Part shown: piece after piece, positions 16,804 through 24,737 of the stretch
Layout: each line of letters starts with the position of its first letter
Numbering within the stretch: position 1 is the stretch's first letter
DNA from: Saccharopolyspora gloriosae
GTDB taxonomy: Bacteria; Actinomycetota; Actinomycetes; Mycobacteriales; Pseudonocardiaceae
Length of the DNA stretch: 64,000 bases
Direction: 5' to 3'
NCBI RefSeq assembly: GCF_014203325.1
Contig: NZ_JACHIV010000001.1
Coordinates: forward strand, 4,527,501-4,591,500
Program-made: the position numbers and the translations under genes
The notes under the pieces: model-generated
Told to the model about the DNA's origin: nothing
What the model saw: only the letters and a program-made list of their open reading frames with translations
Databases searched by the model: none

Positions 16804-18054
16804 TCAGGGCTCGTGGGCGAGGCGGTGGATGCCGGGGGCCGTGGAGCGGGTCACCAGCGGGCAGCCGGTGAGGTCGGGCAGCGGGAACTCCACTCCGGGC
16901 GCGATCCGGTACGGCCGGGCCAGCACCAGGCCGCCGAGCGTTCTGCGTAGCCGGGACACCTCGGCGCGCACCGTCACCAGGTGCGTGCCGTCGCCGAAGA
17001 CCGCCTCGGAGAGCTGCGCCGCCGACATGCCCGCCGGACCGGCACCGGCGAGCAGGAGCAGCAACTCCGCGTGCCGCACCGACAACGGCTGCACCCAGCG
17101 GCTCGACCCTTCGACCACCGCCCGCGGCGGCGTGGCACCCAGGTCGAGCACGAGCCGCATCCGCGGGCCGGGCGCCGGGCGCAGCAACCAGCCGCCCGGC
17201 ACCGGTTCCGGGACGCAGTCGCCCACGCCGTGCACCGCGAGCGGTCTCCCCTCCCGGGGCGCGGCCACCCGGTCCGGACCGGCGAAACCGGTGGCCGCCG
17301 CGACCCAGCCGTGCTCGTCGACGACGAGCCCCGGCCCGGTCGAGCCCGCCAGCAGCGGCCCCGCGACCTGCCGCAGCGAGTCGAGCCGCCGCTCGTGCCC
17401 GCGCCACAGGCCCGCCTCGGCGAGCTTCACCGCCGTGCCGACCAGTGCCACCGTCATCGGGTGGATCGTCTCCGCCGGTCCGCTGACGTCCACGATCCCC
17501 AGCAGCTCCCCCGTTCGCGGATCGTGCAGCGGCGCGGCCGTGCAGGTCCACACGTGGTGCGCGCGCAGGAAGTGCTCGGCGGCGAACATCTGCACCGGCG
17601 CGCCCTCGGCGAGCGCGGTGCCGATCGCGTTGCCGCCGACGACCCCTTCGGACCACCGGGCGCCCTCGGCGAACCCGATGTCGTCGGCGAGGCGGCGCAC
17701 CCGGCTGGCCCCTTCGCGCCACAGCACGACCCCGTCGGAGTCGGTCACGACCATCACGTGCCGGGAATCCTCGGCGATCGAGGTCAGCGCGGCGCGCAGC
17801 TCCGCCAGCACCGGACGGATCCCGGAGCGCTCCCGGCGCCGCTCCACTTCCGCGACCCCCGCCGGGTCCGGCGGAATCCGCAGGTCGGGGTCGACTCCTT
17901 GCGCTCGCGCGCGCCGCCACGACCGGGCGACCAGGCCGCGCGGCTGGACGGGTGCACGACCGCCGGAGAACAGCGCTTCGTGGACCTGCGCCAAGACCCG
18001 CGCCCGTCCGCGCACATCGGTCCCGGGCCGGATCTCGCGGACGTCCTCGTCCAC
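16804..18054 (-). CDS. GAF-domain transcriptional regulator with C-terminal winged helix
   Basis: This is a 416-residue protein. GTG at 18054 is chosen because GGGAGG lies 5 bp upstream; the frame is open further upstream but has no ribosome site there. Residues ~35-60 (LVARSWRRARAQGVDPDL) and the GAF domain (~85-230: VMVVTDSDGVVLWREG, GNAIGTALAEG, HPRTGELLGIVDVSG-like) match AcoR/GAF regulators of alcohol, aldehyde or acetoin metabolism, but the sigma-54 AAA domain is absent. The C-terminal ~100 residues (SVRHAELLLLLA, then VRAEVSRLRRTLGG) look like an OmpR-type winged helix. It probably senses a small ligand and controls nearby genes, perhaps the divergent PfpI gene. No enzyme target is adjacent. 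Confidence 0.82.
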   Translation of the reverse strand: MDEDVREIRPGTDVRGRARVLAQVHEALFSGGRAPVQPRGLVARSWRRARAQGVDPDLRIPPDPAGVAEVERRRERSGIRPVLAELRAALTSIAEDSRHVMVVTDSDGVVLWREGASRVRRLADDIGFAEGARWSEGVVGGNAIGTALAEGAPVQMFAAEHFLRAHHVWTCTAAPLHDPRTGELLGIVDVSGPAETIHPMTVALVGTAVKLAEAGLWRGHERRLDSLRQVAGPLLAGSTGPGLVVDEHGWVAAATGFAGPDRVAAPREGRPLAVHGVGDCVPEPVPGGWLLRPAPGPRMRLVLDLGATPPRAVVEGSSRWVQPLSVRHAELLLLLAGAGPAGMSAAQLSEAVFGDGTHLVTVRAEVSRLRRTLGGLVLARPYRIAPGVEFPLPDLTGCPLVTRSTAPGIHRLAHEP

Positions 18055-18306
18055 AACCACCTCCCGCGTCACGCGGCGGCATGCCGGTGTGGCCCACACC
18101 ATAACCACGGACGGCCCGTGGAACGGAAGACCGACGAGCCGCCGATCGGCCGCAGCGCCGACCATGCGCAGGGACGGGGCGGCCGGGAAGCGGATCAGCG
18201 GACCGAGAAACGGGAGTTCCGCTCTCCTTGCGCACCAACGAGAACCGATCACTCCACTTTAGACGGAATAATGCTCGGACGAGCCCGGTTGTGCCGGGTG
18301 TGCCGG

Positions 18307-18326
18307 GCGCACCCGCACGGGTGCGC
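18307..18326. promoter_or_regulatory. Perfect 8-4-8 inverted repeat upstream of the PfpI gene
   Basis: GCGCACCC and GGGTGCGC flank GCAC, 34 bp before the PfpI start in the 305-bp divergent region shared with the GAF regulator. It is preceded by a more A/T-rich stretch around 18255-18275 that could hold promoters. It is a candidate operator, possibly for the GAF regulator. Confidence 0.4.
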
Positions 18327-18359
18327 ACATGACGACCGACGCCTCAGGAGGGCCTCCGC

Positions 18360-19058
18360 ATGGCGAAGATCCTGTTCGTGATGACCGCCGCCGACCACTG
18401 GACGCTGGCCGACGGCAGCGCGCATCCCACCGGCTTCTGGGCAGAGGAGGCCGTCGCGCCCTACCGCGCGTTCACCGGCGCGGGGTACGAGGTCGAGGTG
18501 GCCACGCCCGGCGGGGTCCGGCCCACCGTCGACCAGGGCAGCCTGGGAGCGGACGCCAACGGCGGGCAGGAACAGGCCGACGCCGTGGCCAACGGGCTGG
18601 CCACGTTCACCGAACTCGACCACCCGATCGAGCTGGAGAACGTCGACCTCGCCGACTACGCCGCCGTGTTCTACCCCGGCGGGCACGGCCCGATGGAGGA
18701 CCTGGCGGTCGACGCCACCTCCGGCCGGTTGCTGGCCGAAGCCCTCGACTCCGGCAAGCCGCTGGGCGTCGTCTGCCACGCACCGGCCGCGCTGCTGGCC
18801 ACCGAGCAGGGCGGGAGCTCGCCGTTCGCGGGTTACCGGCTCACCGCGTTCACCAACGCCGAGGAGCAGCAGGCCGGCTTGGCGGCGAAGGCGAAGTGGC
18901 TGTTGCAGGACCGCCTCGTCGCGCTCGGCGCGGACTTCCAGGAGGGCGCGCCGTGGGAGCCGCACGTGATCGTCGACCGCAACCTGTTCACCGGCCAGAA
19001 CCCGGCCTCCTCCGCGCCGCTGGCGGATCAGATCGTGAAGTCTTTGGCCGCCGCGTAG
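18360..19058 (+). CDS. DJ-1/PfpI-superfamily protein (Hsp31-like class I amidotransferase fold)
   Basis: This is a 232-residue cytosolic protein. ATG at 18360 has AGGAGG 8-10 bp upstream. The nucleophile elbow GVVCHAPAALL places Cys139-His140, and the acidic partner lies in the GFWAEE segment (residues 25-30). The YPGGHGPMEDL loop near 105-115 is the usual Hsp31-like signature. Members act as glyoxalase III, deglycases, proteases or holding chaperones against aldehydes and heat. Which activity applies cannot be told from sequence. It is divergent from a GAF regulator and downstream is a large hairpin. Confidence 0.9.
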   Translation: MAKILFVMTAADHWTLADGSAHPTGFWAEEAVAPYRAFTGAGYEVEVATPGGVRPTVDQGSLGADANGGQEQADAVANGLATFTELDHPIELENVDLADYAAVFYPGGHGPMEDLAVDATSGRLLAEALDSGKPLGVVCHAPAALLATEQGGSSPFAGYRLTAFTNAEEQQAGLAAKAKWLLQDRLVALGADFQEGAPWEPHVIVDRNLFTGQNPASSAPLADQIVKSLAAA

Positions 19059-19072
19059 CGGCAGCGGTACCT

Positions 19073-19147
19073 CGGCGTTCCTCCCCCGGCGGGGATCGAT
19101 TCCGCTCCACCACAGGTGGAATCGCGTCCCGCCTGGGAGGAACGCCG
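19073..19147. terminator. Large nested hairpin after the PfpI gene
   Basis: CGGCGTTCCTCCC (19073-19085) pairs perfectly with GGGAGGAACGCCG (19135-19147). The interior also folds, with GATTCC/GGAATC and CCACC/GGTGG segments around an ACA turn. It starts 14 bp after the PfpI stop, so a terminator is likely, but the length and perfection are unusual. The rest of the gap to 19325 shows nothing recognisable. Confidence 0.55.
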
Positions 19148-19325
19148 GGAATCCGCCGCGGGTCGGCCTCTCGACGTCGGCCAGGCGCTCCAAGACATCC
19201 GCCGTGAACCGCGGCCGAAGAATTATCAGCATGTGACAACGCCGGTTCTCCGGTGACCGCGAGGCCGTCATCATGCAGTCGTTGCCAGCAGGCCCGCGAG
19301 GGCCGACGATCGCCAGGAGTGCACC

Positions 19326-19655
19326 GTGATCTTCATCGTCGTCAAGTTCACCGTCCGCCCGGACCGCGCCGAGCAGTGGCTCTCGCTGGTCGACGACTTC
19401 ACCCAGGCGACCCGGCGGGAACCGGGCAACCTGTTCTTCGACTGGGCCCGCAGCGTCGAGGACCCGAACGTCTTCGTGCTCACCGAAGGCTTCGCCTCCC
19501 AGGAAGCCGGCGTCGAGCACGTCCAGTCCGAGCACTTCAAGGCCGGGACGGAACTGATGTCCGAACTGGTCACCACGACACCGGACATCATCAACGTCGA
19601 AGCGCCCGGCGACGGCTGGTCCAAGATGGGCGAGGTCACGCCGAAGGGGGTGTGA
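19326..19655 (+). CDS. ABM-fold putative quinol monooxygenase
   Basis: This is a 109-residue protein of the antibiotic biosynthesis monooxygenase (ABM) dimeric alpha/beta-barrel fold. The GTG start at 19326 has AGGAG upstream. Family features are the N-terminal strand MIFIVVKFTVRPDRAEQW, the FFDWARS core strand and the C-terminal HFKAGTELMSELV helix. Relatives are cofactor-free YgiN/ActVA-Orf6-type oxygenases for quinols or polyketide anthrones, but many have no known role. It precedes the dideoxysugar genes by 122 bp on the same strand and could be co-expressed with them, though no polyketide quinol is expected here. Confidence 0.82.
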   Translation: MIFIVVKFTVRPDRAEQWLSLVDDFTQATRREPGNLFFDWARSVEDPNVFVLTEGFASQEAGVEHVQSEHFKAGTELMSELVTTTPDIINVEAPGDGWSKMGEVTPKGV

Positions 19656-19777
19656 GGCGCGGCGGTCGTGTTCGGCGGGATTGGGGTTTCGCCTACTTTT
19701 TCCCCGATAGGAATGGGGTTGCGACCCGGCGGGCTGCGCCAGCGGACCGCCGGCATCACCGTCGTGAGGAGACCCCA

Positions 19778-21211
19778 ATGGCGCGCCCCGCTGGAACGGG
19801 CTTGCTGCGCAAGCCGGACACGACGCTGCCGCACCGCCTGGAGCGCTCGGCGCGCACCGAGCAGGGCGCGCTGCACCCCACCGAGGACCTGCTGGCCTGG
19901 ATCGAGGAGCGCAACGCCGCGCAACTGCACGACGTGCGGCGCATCCCGTTCGCGGAGCTGGACAAGTGGCGGTTCGACGACGCCACCGGCGACCTCGGCC
20001 ACGCCAGCGGCAAGTTCTTCAGCATCCAAGGGCTGCGGGTGCACAGCGACTACGGCCCGGTGCGCACCTGGACGCAGCCGATCATCAACCAGCCCGAGAT
20101 CGGCATCCTCGGCATCCTGGTGCGCGAGATCGACGGCGTGCTGCACTGCCTGATGCAGGCCAAGACCGAACCGGGCAACGTCAACGGCGTGCAGCTGTCC
20201 CCGACGGTGCAGGCCACCCGCAGCAACTACACGCGGGTGCACGAGGGCAACCCGGTGCCGTACCTGGAGCACTTCCGCGACGCCGACGCCCAGCACGTGC
20301 TCAGCGACGTCCTGCAGTCCGAACAGGGCTCCTGGTTCTTCCGCAAGCGCAACCGCAACATGATCGTCGAAGTGCACGGCCCCGTCGCCGAGCACGAGGA
20401 CTTCCGCTGGGTCACGCTCGGGCAGCTGCACCGGCTGCTGGCCGTGGACAACCTGGTGAACATGGACTCCCGCACCGTGCTGTCCTGCATGCCCGGCGGT
20501 TTCGAAGGCGCCGCCGAGGAACCCACCGGCGTGTCCGAATCGCTGGAGCGGTCCCGCGATCCGCTCTCCGGCACCCTGCACACCACCGCCGAAGTCCGCA
20601 GCTGGATCACCGCGCAGCAGTCCGAGCACGTGGTGCGCACCGACCTCATCCCGCTCAACGCGGTGCGGCGGTGGCGGCGCGGCACGCACGACATCCACCA
20701 CGAGCTCGGCACCTTCTTCAACGTCGTCGCCGTCGACGTGCGCAGCAACAGCCGCGAAGTGGGCGGCTGGACGCAACCGCTGCTGCGGCCCTACGGCACC
20801 GGGATGGTCGCGGTGCTGGTCAAGCGCGTCGACGGCGTGCTGCACGCGCTGATGAACGCGCGCGTCGAACCGGGCTACCTCGACGTGGTGGAACTGGCAC
20901 CGACCGTGCAGTGCACGCCCGAGAACTACGCCGGACTGGGCGTCGAGTACCGGCCGCCGTTCCTGGACCTGGTGCTCGACCGCCATCCTGAGCAGGTGCT
21001 GTTCGACACCGAGCTCTCCGAAGAGGGCGGGCGCTTCCACGAGGCCCGCAACCGGTACCAGATCATCGAAGTCGACGCGGACTTCCCCGACGCCGACCTG
21101 CCCGACTACCGCTGGCTGACGCTGCACCAGCTCACCGAGCTGCTCAAGCACAGCCACTACGTCAACGTGCAGGCCCGCAGTCTCATCGCCTGCCTGCGGG
21201 GCCTGCGGTGA
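19778..21211 (+). CDS. NDP-hexose 2,3-dehydratase (EvaA/SpnO/TylCVI type)
   Basis: This is a 477-residue enzyme built of two tandem homologous halves, as is standard for this family. The half-one core is WTQPIINQPEIGILGILVREIDG, split around residue 95-120, then PTVQATRSNY. The half-two core is WTQPLLRPYGTGMVAVLV, then PTVQCTPENY. ATG at 19778 follows GAGGAG. The family removes water from TDP-4-keto-6-deoxyglucose at C2-C3, giving a 3,4-diketo sugar: the committed step to 2-deoxy sugars. The product must be reduced at C3 at once. The next gene encodes that reductase and overlaps by 4 bp (GTGA). The rmlA/rmlB-type genes for the precursor are not in the window. Confidence 0.93.
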   Translation: MARPAGTGLLRKPDTTLPHRLERSARTEQGALHPTEDLLAWIEERNAAQLHDVRRIPFAELDKWRFDDATGDLGHASGKFFSIQGLRVHSDYGPVRTWTQPIINQPEIGILGILVREIDGVLHCLMQAKTEPGNVNGVQLSPTVQATRSNYTRVHEGNPVPYLEHFRDADAQHVLSDVLQSEQGSWFFRKRNRNMIVEVHGPVAEHEDFRWVTLGQLHRLLAVDNLVNMDSRTVLSCMPGGFEGAAEEPTGVSESLERSRDPLSGTLHTTAEVRSWITAQQSEHVVRTDLIPLNAVRRWRRGTHDIHHELGTFFNVVAVDVRSNSREVGGWTQPLLRPYGTGMVAVLVKRVDGVLHALMNARVEPGYLDVVELAPTVQCTPENYAGLGVEYRPPFLDLVLDRHPEQVLFDTELSEEGGRFHEARNRYQIIEVDADFPDADLPDYRWLTLHQLTELLKHSHYVNVQARSLIACLRGLR

Positions 21212-22188
21212 GCGGGCCGGTGCGGCTGGGCGTGCTGGGCTGCTCGGCCATCGCGCGGCGCCGCACGCTGCCCGCCGTCGCCGACATCCCGGAGCTGACG
21301 ACGGCCGCCGTGGCCAGCAGGGACGCGGCGAAGGCCGCGGAGTTCGCCGTCGCGTTCGGCGGCACGCCCACCGGTTACGACGAACTCATCGCCGACCCGG
21401 AGATCGACGCGATCTACCTGTCGCTGCCGACGGCGCTGCACCACGAGTGGACGGCGCGGGCGCTGCGCGCCGGCAAGCACGTGCTGTGCGAGAAGCCGCT
21501 CACCGACGACGCCGCCCGCACCCGCGAGCTGACCGGGCTCGCGCGGGAGAAGGGCTTGGTGCTGCGGGAGAACTTCGCGTTCCTGCACCACCCGCAGCAC
21601 GTCCGGGTCGCCGAACTCGTCGCCGGCGGCCGGATCGGTGCGCTGCGGACGTTCACCGCGACGTTCGGCATCCCGCCGCTGCCCGCAGCGGACATCCGCT
21701 ACGACCGGGCGCTCGGCGGCGGCTCGCTGCTCGACGTCGGCGTGTACCCGCTGCGGGCGGCGCAGCTGCTGCTCGGGCCGGGCCTGGCGGTGGCGGGCGC
21801 GACGCTGCGCAGCGACGAGGAGCTCGGCGTGGACCTGGCCGGGCACGTGCTGCTGGTGTCGCCGGAGGGCGTGTTCGCCGACCTGGAGTTCGGCTTCCAG
21901 CACACCTACCGGTCGCGCTACGGCCTGTGGGGTTCGGCGGCGGAGCTGAGCCTGGACCGCGCGTTCACCCCGCCCGCCGAGCACCGCCCGGTGCTGCGCA
22001 TCGACGAGCAGGACCACGCCGAGGAGCTCACGCTCGGCGCCTCCCACCAGTTCCGCACGTCGCTCGCCGCGTTCGCCGGTGCCGTGCTGGACCGCGGCCC
22101 GGACGAACCGGCCTGGCTCGACGCCGCCGACGAGACCGCCCGGCTGATCACCGAGGTCCGCGAGCGGGCCGTGCGGGTGCGCGGCTGA
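21208..22188 (+). CDS. NDP-sugar 3-ketoreductase (Gfo/Idh/MocA family, SpnN/KijD10-like)
   Basis: This is a 326-residue Rossmann-fold oxidoreductase. The GTG start at 21208 overlaps the stop of the 2,3-dehydratase gene. The N-terminal NAD(P) motif is LGVLGCSAIARRRTLPA, the conserved catalytic lysine is in CEKPLTDDAA, and YDRALGGGSLLDVGVYPLRAA marks the C-terminal half typical of deoxysugar 3-ketoreductases. It should reduce the C3 ketone of the unstable 3,4-diketo-2,6-dideoxysugar made by the preceding enzyme, fixing the C3 stereochemistry. It is coupled to the next gene by a 1-bp overlap (TGATG). Confidence 0.9.
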   Translation: MSGPVRLGVLGCSAIARRRTLPAVADIPELTTAAVASRDAAKAAEFAVAFGGTPTGYDELIADPEIDAIYLSLPTALHHEWTARALRAGKHVLCEKPLTDDAARTRELTGLAREKGLVLRENFAFLHHPQHVRVAELVAGGRIGALRTFTATFGIPPLPAADIRYDRALGGGSLLDVGVYPLRAAQLLLGPGLAVAGATLRSDEELGVDLAGHVLLVSPEGVFADLEFGFQHTYRSRYGLWGSAAELSLDRAFTPPAEHRPVLRIDEQDHAEELTLGASHQFRTSLAAFAGAVLDRGPDEPAWLDAADETARLITEVRERAVRVRG

Positions 22189-22946
22189 TGGAGATCGTCG
22201 GCAACGGGTTCCTGGCCCGCCACTTCGCCGCGCACTTCGGCGACGCGCACCCCGACGTCACGGTGATCGCGGCCGGGGTGTCGACGACGGCCGCCGCGGA
22301 CATCGCCGCGTTCGACCGGGAAGCCGACCTCGTCGGCGACGTGCTGCGCCGCTGCCGTCGGGACGGGCGGCGCGCGGTGCTGCTGTCGACCTCGTCGGCC
22401 GCGCTCTACGGCTCGGACGGGGTGCCGGGCGTGGAGGACGGGCCGGTGTTCCCGATCAACGCCTACGGCAGGCACAAGCTCGCGCTGGAGCGCGTCTGCG
22501 AGCTCTCCGGTGCCCGGTACCTGGTGCTGCGGCTGACGCACCTGGTCGGGGACGGGCAGCAGCCGGAGCAGCTGCTGCCCACGCTGGCGCGCGGCGTGCT
22601 CGCCGGTGCCGTGACGGTGCACCCGGACGCCCACCGGGACCTGCTCGATGTGCGCCACGTCCCGCCGGTGCTCGACGCGCTGTGCGCGCGGGAGGTGCAC
22701 GGCGAGGTGGTGAACGTGGCCTCCGGTGCGCCGATCGCCGTGCCGGACATCGTGGACGGTCTGCAGCGGCGGCTCGGCGTGGACGCCGAACGGCGGCTCG
22801 TGCAGCGCCCGCCGCAGCTCACGCGGGTGAGCCTCGCGAAGCTGCACCGCCTGGTCCCGGAGTTCGCCGGGCACGACTTCGGTCCCGCCTACCTGGACGA
22901 CCTGCTGGACCGCTACTTCGACTCCTACGCCGCCGCCCGCGCCTGA
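22188..22946 (+). CDS. NDP-sugar 4-ketoreductase (extended SDR)
   Basis: This is a 252-residue short-chain dehydrogenase of the extended NAD-dependent epimerase/dehydratase family, slightly shorter than usual. It starts at ATG 22188, within the TGATG overlap with the 3-ketoreductase gene. It has a GNGFLARHF nucleotide-binding segment near the N-terminus, the STSSAALYG serine region, and the catalytic YxxxK (AYGRHK). It should reduce the C4 ketone and finish a TDP-2,6-dideoxyhexose such as digitoxose, olivose or oliose. No 3,5-epimerase or methyltransferase is seen nearby, so a D-sugar without O-methylation is the simplest guess (inference). Confidence 0.85.
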   Translation: MEIVGNGFLARHFAAHFGDAHPDVTVIAAGVSTTAAADIAAFDREADLVGDVLRRCRRDGRRAVLLSTSSAALYGSDGVPGVEDGPVFPINAYGRHKLALERVCELSGARYLVLRLTHLVGDGQQPEQLLPTLARGVLAGAVTVHPDAHRDLLDVRHVPPVLDALCAREVHGEVVNVASGAPIAVPDIVDGLQRRLGVDAERRLVQRPPQLTRVSLAKLHRLVPEFAGHDFGPAYLDDLLDRYFDSYAAARA

Positions 22947-23058
22947 GCGCACCGGGATCTCCCGCGTTCGGCGTCGAGACCGCCTTCGGCTCGCCGATAC
23001 CCCCGCACGACCCGGCCCCGCGATTTCGCGAGAGTTCGAACGGGACCGGCGTGTCGGA

Positions 23059-23099
23059 CACCCCTTGTGGACAACCGTTCCGGCTGCGCGCAAGGGGTG
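23059..23099. terminator. Hairpin between convergent sugar and glycosyltransferase genes
   Basis: CACCCCTTG and CAAGGGGTG pair perfectly over 9 bp with a 23-nt loop, between the convergent 4-ketoreductase and glycosyltransferase genes. GATTTCGCGAGA-type short repeats lie on both sides (around 23022 and 23141). Confidence 0.4.
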
Positions 23100-23185
23100 G
23101 TTCGGATATCGGGCGTGGGTTTCGCCTCGTTCGGGTGGTTCGATTCCTCGCGAGATCGCGGAAATCATCCACACCGCGACACGGG

Positions 23186-24424
23186 TCAGGGCAGCAGGTT
23201 CTGGAGGGTCGTGACGACGTCGGCGGGGGTGGGGAGTTCGGCCGAGGCCGTGGCGAGTTCGGTGGCGGCCTTGGCGAACGCGGGCTCCGAGATGAGGCGG
23301 TCCAGCGCGGCGGTGATGCCGTCGGTGCCGGCCTCCCAGTTCACGACGTCCAGGCCCGCGCCGGCCTCGGTGACCCGGCGGGCCATCACCGTCTGGTCGA
23401 AGCCGCAGGGCAGCGACAGCTGCGGCACCCCGGCCACCAGCGAGGTCATGGTCACTCCCCCGCCGCCGTAGTGCACCACCGCGTCGCAACCGGGCAGCAC
23501 CAGGCTCAGCGGCACGTCGTTGCGCACGTGCACCGAATCGGGCAGCGGCCCGCAGTCCTGCGCGTCGGCGGGCGAGGACAGCAGCAGCACCTCGCACCCC
23601 AGCGCCGTGGCGGCCTGCACGACCTGCGGCATCTTGTTCACCGTCGGGCCGAAGGTGCGCGTCGCCGAGCGGCCCCACACCACGCACACCCGAGGGCGGT
23701 CGGTGCGCGGCGGCAGGTCCAGCGGCGCCCCTCCCGGACCGTTGTACGGGATGTAGCGCGCCGGGATGCGCTGCTCGCCGTTGTTCGGCCGGACCTGGTC
23801 CGGACACGGGTCCAGCACGTGGTCGATGTGGTGGAAACCCATCTCGCCGACGCCGTAGCGGGCGAACGCGCCGCTGGTGTCGACCGGTACCGCGGGCTGC
23901 GCCTCGGCGCCGCCGCCGACGGGGCTGTAGGCGTCGCCGGTGCCCACCGGCCCCCACAGCTGGAGCACGTCGGGCACCCCGGTCACCTTCGCGACCAGCG
24001 GGCCTTCCAGGCTCATCATGTCGTGCACCACGAGGTCGGGCTTCCAATCGCGGGCGTAGGCCACGGCGGCGTCGGTGCTGCGGGTGGCGCGCTGCAGCAG
24101 CGTGGGCCGCAGTCGTTCGTGCCACGCGCCGAAGTCGAAGTTCGCGAGGTCCAGCGGCTCCCCCGTCTCGGGGTGCAGCGGCGGCTCCGGGTACGGCCAG
24201 TTCCCCTGGTAGGCGCCGATCAAGTTGATCATGCGCGCGCCCAGCAGCAGGTCGATGCCCTCCAACACAGGCACCGGCGTCAGCCCGGCCCGCGTCACCG
24301 CGTCCACATCGGACTCCGCGCACAGCACGCGGACGTCGTGCCCGGCGGCGCGCAGCGCCCAGCCGAGCGGCACCATCGGGAAGTAGTGCCCGGGCCACGA
24401 GGACACCGCGAACAACACTCGCAT
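23186..24424 (-). CDS. Deoxysugar glycosyltransferase (GT1, EryCIII/DesVII-like)
   Basis: This is a 412-residue GT-B fold glycosyltransferase of the macrolide/aromatic polyketide class. ATG at 24424 follows AAGGAAG. The N-terminus MRVLFAVSSWPGHYFPMVPLG is typical, and the donor-binding region HYGGGGVTMTSLVAGVPQ lies near residue 319. Such enzymes move a TDP-deoxysugar to a hydroxyl of an aglycone; some need a P450-like helper, which is not seen here. It is convergent with the 2,6-dideoxysugar genes, which likely supply its donor. The shared upstream region with the ABC exporter carries a PAS-LuxR-like box, linking it by regulation to the polyene genes. Confidence 0.9.
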   Translation of the reverse strand: MRVLFAVSSWPGHYFPMVPLGWALRAAGHDVRVLCAESDVDAVTRAGLTPVPVLEGIDLLLGARMINLIGAYQGNWPYPEPPLHPETGEPLDLANFDFGAWHERLRPTLLQRATRSTDAAVAYARDWKPDLVVHDMMSLEGPLVAKVTGVPDVLQLWGPVGTGDAYSPVGGGAEAQPAVPVDTSGAFARYGVGEMGFHHIDHVLDPCPDQVRPNNGEQRIPARYIPYNGPGGAPLDLPPRTDRPRVCVVWGRSATRTFGPTVNKMPQVVQAATALGCEVLLLSSPADAQDCGPLPDSVHVRNDVPLSLVLPGCDAVVHYGGGGVTMTSLVAGVPQLSLPCGFDQTVMARRVTEAGAGLDVVNWEAGTDGITAALDRLISEPAFAKAATELATASAELPTPADVVTTLQNLLP

Positions 24425-24481
24425 GGGCCGCTTCCTTCGCTCGGCGGACGACGTCGAAAGACCACGCTACGACCGCGGCGA

Positions 24482-24497
24482 GTGGGGTGATCCCTAG
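24482..24497. promoter_or_regulatory. PAS-LuxR (PimM-type) box between the second GT gene and the exporter genes
   Basis: GTGGGGTGATCCCTAG matches the published PimM consensus CTVGGGAWWTCCCBAG (from memory) at 13 of 16 positions, with the right half TCCCTAG exact. It lies in the 313-bp divergent region, which also holds a GTTGCG/CGCAAC inverted repeat (24499-24518) and an A/T-rich patch near 24605. No gene was seen in the region. Confidence 0.5.
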
Positions 24498-24737
24498 TGT
24501 TGCGCGTCGTTTCGCAACTCCGGCGCACGGCGCTACAGTCGGGGAAATCCGCCTCGTCCGGCGCGATCCGCCGAGTTCGCCCCGGAAGCTAGTCTTCGCA
24601 CGAGTGTTTTGTTGTTACGAGGCGTTGGTGCCCCCGCTGATCCGTGCCGCATGCTCGGCCCGCGGCTCCGGGGGAATCGTGGCCACAGCTGGACGGTCCC
24701 CAGGACACACGACGACCCAGTTGTGGGGGATTCATCC

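Noticed and set aside
19326-19655. The ABM-fold protein as a polyketide quinone oxygenase
   Set aside because: No aromatic polyketide genes are present, and the family is broad with many unlinked members.
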